Positions 1-5,965 of a stretch of 13,677 nt of DNA are shown piece after piece (position 1 is the first letter of the stretch; each line of letters begins with the position of its first letter). Source of the DNA: Candidatus Zixiibacteriota bacterium (GTDB lineage Bacteria; Zixibacteria; MSB-5A5; SM1-73); the NCBI GenBank assembly GCA_023127875.1, contig JAGMFA010000044.1, positions 1 through 13,677 of the forward strand, read 5' to 3'. A program made the translations under genes and the position numbers. The notes beneath the pieces were generated by a model. The model saw only the letters and a program-made list of their open reading frames with translations, did not search any database and was not told where the DNA came from.

Positions 1-356
1 GGGCTATTTTTTATACGGTTCTTCACCGGTTATTAAGGAGAGCATATAATTGTTTACAACCCCCCTTTAGAAAAAGGGGGGAAGGGGGGATTTGAATCTT
101 GAAAAATCCCCCTAAATCCCCCTTTACTAAAGGGGGATTTCGAGTCAAGCCAAAAATAGGCCTCAAGGTGCAAAATTCGCATGTGGGAGAAAAAGTCAAT
201 AATAAGATGTAAACTGTTTTCTGCTCCTCTTAGTAACTCCTATTGAATATCTAAAAATCTTCTGGCTGGCTAAAATGGAAATCAACAAACAAGAACAGAT
301 GACATTATTACCTTTATGGTAGTAGCAGATGGATTTTTCAAAAACATATTGTGAGT
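1..356. other. Gene-free spacer at left edge
   Basis: No convincing coding region is seen on either strand. The stretch holds the inverted repeat at 61-136 followed by a short A/T-rich tail. Part of that tail (about 145-172) resembles the DNA at about 2808-2835 inside the PAP2 gene. No clear terminator for the leftward rfaE1-rfaE2 operon is visible here. The window edge prevents saying what lies further left. Confidence 0.6.
61..136. repeat. Imperfect inverted repeat with 33-nt arms (MITE/REP-like palindrome)
   Basis: The left arm (61-93) begins CCCCCTTTAG and ends GGGGGGATTT. The right arm (104-136) begins AAATCCCCC and ends CTAAAGGGGG. They are reverse complements with a few mismatches around a 10-base centre. 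The arms contain internal G-run/C-run blocks, so the element could fold as a long hairpin on either strand. Palindromes of this CCCCCTTTA...TAAAGGGGG type are dispersed in many uncultivated bacterial genomes. No transposase is present, so mobility in trans is only an inference. Confidence 0.75.
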
Positions 357-848
357 TCACGCACCAGCATAACGGTTGATTATTTTCCTGATGATATTCT
401 TGGTCGACCTTCCCGGAATCTTTTTCACCCTGACAACCCGACCGCCGCTGGACTCCACAATATCCTTTCCTACAATATCATCTTTTGTATAATCACCACC
501 CTTTACCAAAACATCCGGAACCAGGTGGGCAACGATTTTTTGAGGTGTCTCCTGATTGAAGATCAAAACGTAATCCACCATCTCCAGCGAGGCTATGATC
601 TCTGCACGATCATTTTGCGAAAGGATAGGCCTTTTTTCTCCCTTAATCTTTCGCACCGAAGAATCGCTGTTTAAAGCCACAATTAGTATATCTCCGAAGG
701 ATCTGGCTTTTCTCAAACATTCGATATGTCCTCGATGAAGAATATCAAAACATCCGTTGGTGAAAACCACCTTTTTTCCTTGTTTTTTAAGTTCAATTCT
801 TATTTTAAGAAGCTGTTTTAATTTTTTAATTTTTTTATGGCTCATCAT
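357..848 (-). CDS. rfaE2: D-glycero-beta-D-manno-heptose 1-phosphate adenylyltransferase
   Basis: Transfers AMP from ATP to heptose-1-phosphate, giving ADP-heptose for the LPS inner core; a cytoplasmic step. The 163-residue protein is a single cytidylyltransferase-like Rossmann domain. The nucleotide-binding motif NGCFDILHRGH is at residues 31-41 (HxGH at 38-41), VKGGDYTKDDIVG follows at about 115-127, and IPGRSTKNII at 144-153 is the ISxxSTS-like end motif. This equals the C-terminal half of E. coli HldE, so the enzyme is split here. Two ATG codons stand in tandem at the start (848 and 845), with only a weak purine stretch upstream. It lies 35 bases downstream of the kinase gene on the same strand, so the two are probably co-transcribed. 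The assignment is firm. Confidence 0.95.
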   Translation of the reverse strand: MMSHKKIKKLKQLLKIRIELKKQGKKVVFTNGCFDILHRGHIECLRKARSFGDILIVALNSDSSVRKIKGEKRPILSQNDRAEIIASLEMVDYVLIFNQETPQKIVAHLVPDVLVKGGDYTKDDIVGKDIVESSGGRVVRVKKIPGRSTKNIIRKIINRYAGA

Positions 849-883
849 CTACTCTGTGATGGATCACGTGTCATAAATAGTCT

Positions 884-1897
884 TTAACGATTGAGTTCAG
901 TTGAATTGATGAAGTTTTCAAGAGCACTTATCAACTCTTCTTTGGTCACCTGGGCGGTACCGATCTCTCCTACCACCAAACCTGCGGCATGATTGGAAAT
1001 CAAAGTCGCCTCCTTATAGTTGGCTTTCGCGGCGACCGCGCAGGCAAATGAGGATATCACGGTGTCTCCTGCACCGGTCACGTCGTAAACCTCTCTGGCT
1101 CTGGTGGGGAAATGGGTCAAGGTTCGGTCTGCTTCAAATAATGACATCCCTTTCTCTCCGCGGGTGATGAGCAGAGCCTCCACCTTCAGTTTTTCTAAAA
1201 GTCCCCAACCCACCTGGTCAAGGATGCTTTCGTCTTTTATTCTCTTGCCATAGACAAATCCCGCCTCATGATGATTGGGAGTGATCAACGACACATGCTT
1301 ATAATTCATGAAATGGGTATCCTTGGGATCTACCGCAATAAAAATTTCATTCCGCTTGCACAATTCTATCAGTTCAGACAAAAGTCTGTAGGTAATCATC
1401 CCCTTACCATAGTCGGAGATAATTATCGCACCTATTTCCGGTATCCTCTTTTTCACAAAACTTATGATTTCGTCGGTTAACTTTTCTGAGATCTCTTCGG
1501 TATTTTCTCTGTCTGCCCGCACCACCTGTTGGTTGTGAGCAATCACCCGGGTCTTTATGGTAGTCGTTCGAGGGTTGTCAACAAAAATTCCATCGCTTTT
1601 TATCTGAGCTTCATTCAGAGCTGACATCATTTTTTCACGGTTTCTGTCATCTCCGATAACTCCCACCAGAATCGGCTCATCTCCTAAGCTTTTTACATTC
1701 AAAGCCACATTGGCGGCGCCACCCAATTTGATCGATTCTTTCGCTATCTCCACCACCGGCACCGGGGCCTCAGGAGATATGCGAGATACGTTCCCCCACA
1801 GATATTCATCCAGCATCACATCCCCTAAGACCAAAATCCCGTGTCCACCCCAACCGGAAAAAATTTGATCATATCTTTCTTTTAAGATTTTTTCCAA
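884..1897 (-). CDS. rfaE1: D-glycero-beta-D-manno-heptose-7-phosphate kinase
   Basis: Phosphorylates heptose-7-phosphate at C1, the step before adenylylation in ADP-heptose synthesis. The 337-residue protein is a PfkB/ribokinase-family kinase matching the N-terminal half of HldE. Family landmarks are VLGDVMLDEYLWG (23-35), GGAANVALN (59-67), the ISDYGKG loop (160-166), and GAGDT at 275-279 with D278 as catalytic base. The start is TTG at 1895-1897: no in-frame ATG fits the family N-terminus, and a GGAGG Shine-Dalgarno lies 4 bases upstream (1902-1906). An 8-base repeat tract fills the gap between this Shine-Dalgarno and the stop of the upstream PAP2 gene. Together with rfaE2 it indicates an LPS-bearing outer membrane. 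Confidence 0.95.
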   Translation of the reverse strand: MEKILKERYDQIFSGWGGHGILVLGDVMLDEYLWGNVSRISPEAPVPVVEIAKESIKLGGAANVALNVKSLGDEPILVGVIGDDRNREKMMSALNEAQIKSDGIFVDNPRTTTIKTRVIAHNQQVVRADRENTEEISEKLTDEIISFVKKRIPEIGAIIISDYGKGMITYRLLSELIELCKRNEIFIAVDPKDTHFMNYKHVSLITPNHHEAGFVYGKRIKDESILDQVGWGLLEKLKVEALLITRGEKGMSLFEADRTLTHFPTRAREVYDVTGAGDTVISSFACAVAAKANYKEATLISNHAAGLVVGEIGTAQVTKEELISALENFINSTELNR

Positions 1898-1910
1898 GCA
1901 ACCTCCAATT

Positions 1911-1982
1911 GAACTTTTAAACTTTTGAACTCTTGAACCTTTGAACCCTCGAACTTTTGAACCCTTGAACTTTTAAATTTTA
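1911..1982. repeat. Period-8 tandem repeat, about 9 units of GAACYYTT
   Basis: The tract reads in perfect 8-base register: GAACTTTT, AAACTTTT, GAACTCTT, GAACCTTT, GAACCCTC, GAACTTTT, GAACCCTT, GAACTTTT, then a decayed AAATTTTA. It fills the spacer between the PAP2 stop (1980-1982) and the Shine-Dalgarno of rfaE1 (1902-1906). Change in copy number would alter the distance between two probably co-transcribed genes without touching coding sequence. Function is unknown. Confidence 0.85.
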
Positions 1983-2882
1983 TTTTACCCAGATTGAAAT
2001 TCCAAGTTTTACATTATCAGATCCATTTGTGGATATAAGTTCCCAATCAGATGTGTTGTCTTTTTCATGAAATTTAACCAGACATCTGCCCACCGAGATT
2101 CCAACAATCCCACCCCAGAACACATCCGATAGAAAATGAGCATTGTTGTTTACCCGGGCCATTGAGACCATCAGAGCAAAACTGTATGCGATCAATCTAA
2201 CCCACCAATTTTGATATTGTTCTCCTATGACCGAACTCAAAGCGAAAGCGGTGGTGGCATGACCGGAAGGAAACGAGAGAGAGTGAGCCGCAGGAGGTAC
2301 TCTCAAGGGATTGAAATGAAAAGCACCCTTCTCTCCAGTAGGTCTGGACCTGCCTATCAAATGTTTCAAACCTTTGGTTATACCTTCAGCCAAAGCCACT
2401 GATTCCAGACACAAAAGTGCAGTTTCTTTTGCTTTTCGATCATGAAAGATAAGACCGGAGAAATACAATCCGCCGATGGTTAAGTTGGTCACCCGCTTAG
2501 TGTATTTATCTGTCCATTCAGAGACTTGATCGGTAGTGTGGGTTCTGCTCTTTTGCACAGACTTTTGAAAGTCTGTATCCGTAAGCATCAGTGCGAAGGT
2601 GCTTACTGAAAAAGTGGCAAAGAGAACAAGATCATCCTGTTTCCAGTGCAAAGGTGAGGTCATAACATGTTTAGTATCTCGATAAAGATATTTAACCAAG
2701 CCATCCAGAGATTCTATCTCATCTGGATCTGATTCAGCCAAACATGGTATGGGCATGCAAATGCAGGTAATAACGATAATCAAAACGATTAAAAAGGTCT
2801 GGCTTGCCCTCCAGCCAAAAATTGGCTCGAAGGTAAAGTATCTTTGAGCAAACTTTTTCGCACCAAAGTTTTCGCTTGACAT
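1980..2882 (-). CDS. PAP2-family membrane or periplasmic phosphatase
   Basis: Likely removes phosphate from a lipid phosphate or pyrophosphate (undecaprenyl pyrophosphate, phosphatidic acid or lipid A are candidates) at the membrane. The three PAP2 motifs are present in order: KHLIGRSRP (K-x6-RP, 173-181), PSGH (205-208) and a variant third motif R243-x5-H249-x3-D253, with Ala in place of the usual Ser before R243. A hydrophobic segment at about 28-48 ending near CLAES looks like a signal peptide or anchor; further hydrophobic stretches lie at about 85-101, 135-145 and 229-263. The ATG at 2882 has no Shine-Dalgarno, and a possible -10 box ends only 8 bases upstream, so the mRNA may be leaderless. 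The heptose genes downstream suggest an envelope-lipid role. The substrate cannot be read from the sequence. Confidence 0.9.
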   Translation of the reverse strand: MSSENFGAKKFAQRYFTFEPIFGWRASQTFLIVLIIVITCICMPIPCLAESDPDEIESLDGLVKYLYRDTKHVMTSPLHWKQDDLVLFATFSVSTFALMLTDTDFQKSVQKSRTHTTDQVSEWTDKYTKRVTNLTIGGLYFSGLIFHDRKAKETALLCLESVALAEGITKGLKHLIGRSRPTGEKGAFHFNPLRVPPAAHSLSFPSGHATTAFALSSVIGEQYQNWWVRLIAYSFALMVSMARVNNNAHFLSDVFWGGIVGISVGRCLVKFHEKDNTSDWELISTNGSDNVKLGISIWVK

Positions 2883-2903
2883 CAGCCGTTAATATATTAA
2901 AAT
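2876..2903 (+). promoter_or_regulatory. Sigma70-type promoter for the DUF3467 gene
   Basis: A perfect -35 box TTGACA (2876-2881) is separated by 16 bases from TAAAAT (2898-2903). Transcription would begin near 2910, about 26 bases before the AAGGAG ribosome site at 2936-2941. The -35 box overlaps the start codon of the divergent PAP2 gene, so the two transcription units may interfere. Called from box matches only. Confidence 0.5.
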
Positions 2904-2918
2904 GGTTTCAAAATGCAA
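2891..2918 (-). promoter_or_regulatory. Possible divergent promoter for the PAP2 gene
   Basis: On the minus strand TTGCAT (2918-2913) and TATATT (2896-2891) are 16 bases apart. Only 8 bases separate the -10 box from the PAP2 ATG, so initiation would fall at or next to the start codon and give a leaderless message. This agrees with the lack of a Shine-Dalgarno. The DNA is A/T-rich, so chance matches are possible. Confidence 0.3.
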
Positions 2919-2947
2919 GCACAATGAAACCCAAAAAGGAGAAAATC

Positions 2948-3262
2948 ATGGAGGCAAAACAGCGTAGACTTAATGTGGAGTTGGGGGAAAAGGAATCAGA
3001 GGGAATTTACTCTAACTTAGCTTTGATCTCCCATTCCCCTTCAGAGTTCATCATAGATTTTGCCCGGGTCATGCCCGGAGTGCAAAAAACCAGGGTTTAT
3101 GCTCGTATCCTAATGACGCCGGCACATGCCAAGATGCTTTATGATGCTCTGGGAGCAAATATAAAAAAGTTCGAAGGTCAGTTCGGAGCCATCAAGATCT
3201 TTGGGAAAGAGGGAAAGGAAAAGGAGATCGGCTTCCAGGCTCAAAGGGAGAATGAGGGTTAG
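2948..3262 (+). CDS. DUF3467 family small protein
   Basis: This 104-residue protein of unknown function resembles the DUF3467 family: a short basic start, then YSNLALISHSPSEFIIDFA (21-39), TRVYARILMTPAHAKMLYDAL (48-68) and a tail INxKKFExxFGxI-like segment (about 71-82). No signal peptide or membrane segment is seen, so it is probably cytoplasmic. I place the start at the ATG at 2948, not at codons further upstream in frame, because AAGGAG (2936-2941) sits 6 bases before it and the conserved region begins shortly after. It has its own promoter-like boxes at 2876-2903. The next gene, the branching enzyme, follows after 115 bases on the same strand. The family is common in diverse bacteria, and no biochemical role is assigned here. 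Confidence 0.85.
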   Translation: MEAKQRRLNVELGEKESEGIYSNLALISHSPSEFIIDFARVMPGVQKTRVYARILMTPAHAKMLYDALGANIKKFEGQFGAIKIFGKEGKEKEIGFQAQRENEG

Positions 3263-3266
3263 TCAA

Positions 3267-3293
3267 CGGATTGAACGGATGAAATGGATAGAT
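3267..3293. repeat. Short period-9 repeat (CGGATTGAA-like)
   Basis: Three 9-base units in register: CGGATTGAA, CGGATGAAA, TGGATAGAT. They lie just after the DUF3467 stop. The sequence resembles the 9-base GGATTAAAC-type repeats at 5137-5195, 5676-5700 and the right edge of the window. The tract is short and degenerate, so tandem origin is probable but not certain. Confidence 0.45.
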
Positions 3294-3377
3294 TCTACTT
3301 TCTCTGTTCAACCCCGGATGATATCCTTACCTTTTTGCATAACATAATTCTCACTTTGAAATTCGGAGGAAGACTAA

Positions 3378-5114
3378 GTGAATAAAAAAAACATAGGTAG
3401 CTTCACCTTTGTTTTACACGCTCACCTTCCTTATGTAATCGCTCATGGGAAATGGCCGCATGGAATGGACTGGCTAAATGAGGCTTCTGCGGAAACGTAC
3501 ATTCCTTTGCTGAATGTGTTAAATGAGCTGGTGGACGAAGGCCATTCGCCCAAGCTTACCATTGGAATCTCGCCGGTTCTCTGCGAGCAGCTCGCAGATG
3601 AATCATTCAAGCAGGAATTTTCATCCTATCTGGAGACCAAAATCATTGCCGCAGAAAAAGACATCGAAGAATTCAACAAGCACCAGAGGAAGCTTTTGCT
3701 ACGTGTGGCGCATATTTGGAAGGATTATTATATTAAGATCAAATCCGACTTTGAAACTAAATACGGAAGGGACATTATCTATCAATTCAGAAAACTACAA
3801 GATGCCGGACACATCGAGATCATGACCTGTGCCGCCACTCATGGGTATCTTCCCCTTTTGTCACAGGATACCTCGGTGCAGGCTCAGATAAAGCAGGCGG
3901 TGCAAAGTTATATTGAATTCTTCGGAAAGCCTCCCCGCGGAATCTGGCTTCCCGAATGTGCCTATCGACCCAGATACAGATGGTCGCCTCCGGTGGAGAC
4001 CAGCCTGGGAAGGAAAAGTTATCTGAGGAAGGGAATAGAGGAATTCTTAAGTGAGAATGGCATAGATTATTTTATCATTGATAGCGTTCTACTTAAAGGG
4101 GGAAAGGCCATCGGAGTCTACATGGATAGATTTAAGGCTTTGAAAACCTTGTGGGGTCAATTTGAAAAAGAATATGCTCCTCGAGAAGAGGAGATTGATA
4201 AAACCCCCAGAGAGGTTTATCTGGTGGGGACAGAGGGAAAGAAGCCGGTGGCGGTCTTCACCCGAGATCCAGATACCGGCCTGCAGGTGTGGAGCGGAGA
4301 ATGGGGCTATCCTGGAGATGGAAATTATTTAGACTTCCACAAAAAACATTTCCCCGGAGGTCACAGATACTGGAAGGTGACCTCTGCTAAAAGCGATTTA
4401 GGCGATAAATGGGAATACTTTCCAGAGGATGCCCAAAAGAGGGTCCCGGAGAATGCCTCCCATTTTAAAGGATTAATAAAAAGTCTGTTGACTAAGTATC
4501 ACAAAGAAACCAGAAAAAATGGAATCGTGTGTGCTCCTTTTGATGCCGAGCTTTTCGGGCATTGGTGGTTTGAAGGCATACAATTTCTGAAGCTGGTTTT
4601 GAAGTATGTTTCAGAAGATCCGGAAATCGAGCTGACAACTTGCAGTAATTTTCTGGACGAGACAAAGCCCACCCAGGTGATTTCCATTCCAGAGGGCTCT
4701 TGGGGAGAGGGTGGATACCATTATATCTGGCTGAACGAATGGACCCAGTGGACCTGGAAACACATCTATGAGAATGAAATAAGGATGCAAAAATTGGTGC
4801 AGGAGTTCGGCGAAACCAAAGATGAAAACTTGATTAAGATTTTAAAGCAACTTGCCCGCGAGCTTTTCATGCTTCAGGCATCGGACTGGCAATTCTTGAT
4901 CTCCACCTGGAGCGCAAGGGACTATGCAGAATTGAGACTGTCTGAACATCATCAAAATTTCGTCAGATTAGCTGAGATGGGGGAAAAGTTCGGACGGGGT
5001 GAATGGATGGATCCGGGCGAATGGGCGTTCTTAGGCGACGTTGAGGCCAGAGACAATCTATTCAAAGAAGTAAATTACAAATGGTTCGGTAAACTCGAAT
5101 TCCCGCCACGATAA
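3378..5114 (+). CDS. GH57 1,4-alpha-glucan branching enzyme
   Basis: Probably forms alpha-1,6 branches in glycogen or a similar glucan by cutting and transferring alpha-1,4 chains in the cytoplasm. The 578-residue protein shows GH57 landmarks in order: HAHLPYV (14-20), CAATHGYLPLL (151-161), WLPECAY (190-196) with E193 as predicted nucleophile, PFDAELFGHWWFEG (387-400) with D389 as predicted acid/base, and a C-terminal DWQFLISTWSARDYAE segment (503-518). This pattern matches the branching-enzyme branch of GH57 (TTHA1902/TK1436 type), not 4-alpha-glucanotransferase or amylopullulanase. Length is within the range of that group. Translation starts at GTG 3378-3380, with GGAGGA at 3365-3370 seven bases upstream. 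No other glycogen gene is in the window. Family certain; branching activity likely. Confidence 0.9.
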   Translation: MNKKNIGSFTFVLHAHLPYVIAHGKWPHGMDWLNEASAETYIPLLNVLNELVDEGHSPKLTIGISPVLCEQLADESFKQEFSSYLETKIIAAEKDIEEFNKHQRKLLLRVAHIWKDYYIKIKSDFETKYGRDIIYQFRKLQDAGHIEIMTCAATHGYLPLLSQDTSVQAQIKQAVQSYIEFFGKPPRGIWLPECAYRPRYRWSPPVETSLGRKSYLRKGIEEFLSENGIDYFIIDSVLLKGGKAIGVYMDRFKALKTLWGQFEKEYAPREEEIDKTPREVYLVGTEGKKPVAVFTRDPDTGLQVWSGEWGYPGDGNYLDFHKKHFPGGHRYWKVTSAKSDLGDKWEYFPEDAQKRVPENASHFKGLIKSLLTKYHKETRKNGIVCAPFDAELFGHWWFEGIQFLKLVLKYVSEDPEIELTTCSNFLDETKPTQVISIPEGSWGEGGYHYIWLNEWTQWTWKHIYENEIRMQKLVQEFGETKDENLIKILKQLARELFMLQASDWQFLISTWSARDYAELRLSEHHQNFVRLAEMGEKFGRGEWMDPGEWAFLGDVEARDNLFKEVNYKWFGKLEFPPR

Positions 5115-5136
5115 TAGAGTCATCCTGGAGAAGATC

Positions 5137-5270
5137 AGCGGATTAAACGGTCAACGGTCATTTGACTCAACTGAGATTAAGCGGATGGGACGGATATAGA
5201 AGTTGTAGGTCGGATATACTTGCCAGCCATGGGTCGCAAGACCTATCCGACAAGTTTGCTGGAGTATTCC
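5137..5270. repeat. Degenerate first copy of the 215-bp repeat, with 9-base units
   Basis: From about 5181 to 5245 the sequence closely matches the middle of the two later units, including GACGGATATAGAAGTTGTAG and GCCATGGGTCGCAAGA, then diverges. The preceding bases (GCGGATTAAACGG and relatives) belong to the 9-base repeat family. Within it, GTCGGATA and TATCCGAC can pair around the GGTCGCAAGACC core. It lacks the CCCGTTGGTG hairpin that opens the later units. Confidence 0.65.
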
Positions 5271-5349
5271 GTCTGGACGCTTTAGCGGAACTCAAGTCAA
5301 GCAGAAATCGTAGATCCCGCCTCGGCGGACTTGACACTCCAGTTTTTTT
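5259..5349 (+). terminator. Possible terminator after the branching enzyme gene
   Basis: Nested pairings are CTGGAGT (5259-5265) with ACTCCAG (5336-5342), TCAAGTC (5292-5298) with GACTTGA (5328-5334), and the compact CCGCCtcGGCGG (5317-5328). The outer stem is followed directly by seven T residues (5343-5349). The outer stem has a large asymmetric bulge, so termination strength is uncertain. Confidence 0.35.
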
Positions 5350-5377
5350 ATATATACTAGCAACAAACAATTTAACT

Positions 5378-5592
5378 CGCTTCCCGTTGGTGTTCTTCAC
5401 CAACGGGAAATGAACAGCGGATGAAGAACACCCGCCTGGAGCAGAAGAACGGTCAACGGATGGAACGGATATAGAAGTTGTAGGTCGGATATGCCTGTTA
5501 GCCATGGGTCGCAAGATCTACCCGTCGAGCTTACTGAAGGGGATGTTGAAAAACCTAGAACCGGAGTGCACCAGCTTGCTGGTGCGGTTTTT
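5378..5592. repeat. Hairpin-rich repeat unit A (215 bp)
   Basis: First of two adjacent direct copies. It opens with a perfect 12-bp hairpin, TTCCCGTTGGTG/CACCAACGGGAA with a 5-base loop (5381-5409). A 9-base-type segment, the GTAGGTCGGATAT...GGTCGCAAGATCTACC core and a closing GCACCAGC/GCTGGTGC hairpin plus T5 follow. It differs from unit B by scattered substitutions and lacks one 9-base insertion. No open frame with a ribosome site spans it. Confidence 0.85.
5568..5592 (+). terminator. Terminator-like hairpin closing repeat unit A
   Basis: GCACCAGC (5568-5575) and GCTGGTGC (5578-5585) form a perfect 8-bp stem, followed by GG and five T residues. Upstream AAAAACC (about 5549-5555) can also pair with GGTTTTT, extending the structure. 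It could end rightward transcription that reads past the branching enzyme gene. Confidence 0.5.
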
Positions 5593-5816
5593 CGCTTCCC
5601 GTTGGTGTTCTTCACCAACGGGAAATGAACAGCGGATGAAGAACACCCGCCTGGAGCAGAAGAACGGTCAGCGGATTAAACAGATGGAACGGATATAGAA
5701 GTCGTAGGTCGGATATGCCTGCCAGCTATGTGTCGCAAGATCTACCCGTCGCGCTTACTGAAGGGGATGTTAAAAAACCTAGAACCGGAGTGCACCAGCT
5801 TGCTGGTGCGGTTTTT
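5593..5816. repeat. Hairpin-rich repeat unit B (224 bp)
   Basis: Second direct copy, beginning exactly where unit A ends. The 12-bp hairpin is at 5596-5624 and is identical to that of unit A. The unit is 9 bases longer because the segment near 5676-5695 reads GCGGATTAAACAGATGGAACGG where unit A has one 9-base step fewer. This shows the 9-base repeat growing or shrinking inside a larger duplication. Confidence 0.85.
5792..5816 (+). terminator. Terminator-like hairpin closing repeat unit B
   Basis: Same structure as in unit A: GCACCAGC (5792-5799), TT, GCTGGTGC (5802-5809), then GG and T5. It lies 150 bases past the stop of the leftward methionine fusion gene, so it could also act as a barrier between the two convergent units. 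Confidence 0.5.
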
Positions 5817-5876
5817 CACGAAACGTAACTGGTTGGAATGCAAGGGTAACTAAATTTAGTTTGCTCAATTTATCAA

Positions 5877-5908
5877 GCCCAATGAATTGGGCAACTACAA
5901 TCTTGTAG
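5877..5908. repeat. Paired small palindromes (REP-like)
   Basis: GCCCAATgaATTGGGC (5877-5892) is a perfect 7-bp hairpin and CTACAAtcTTGTAG (5895-5908) a perfect 6-bp hairpin two bases further on; a G6 run follows. Tandem palindromes of this kind recur in spacers of many bacterial genomes. They lie about 60 bases past the stop of the leftward gene and might protect or end its mRNA. Confidence 0.55.
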
Positions 5909-5965
5909 GGGGGCAGAAATATGGCTTTAGCATTTCTCTCCGACGGTTTCCTGTTCTGTTCAGGA

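Larger units (their letters stand above)
5115..5965. other. 850-base gene-free, repeat-packed region between convergent genes
   Basis: This block lies between the branching enzyme (rightward) and the methionine fusion gene (leftward). It holds a degenerate repeat copy (about 5137-5270), a nested hairpin ending in a T-run (5259-5349), two near-identical repeat units (5378-5592 and 5593-5816), and two palindromes (5877-5908). Short open frames run through it, but they lack ribosome sites and follow the repeat structure, so I call no gene here. Confidence 0.75.

Noticed and set aside
351..674. Plus-strand gene opposite rfaE2
   Set aside because: It lies fully opposite a clear rfaE2 gene, has no ribosome site and no recognisable domain.
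2876..2947. Longer N-terminus for the DUF3467 protein
   Set aside because: The extra residues would be encoded by the promoter and ribosome-site DNA. The AAGGAG site and family alignment favour the ATG at 2948.
5162..5698. Small genes in the repeat block on both strands
   Set aside because: The open frames follow the repeat units, lack ribosome sites and show no family features. They repeat simply because the DNA repeats.
5137..5816. CRISPR array
   Set aside because: The direct copies are over 200 bases long and adjacent with no unique spacers between short repeats. No cas gene is present.
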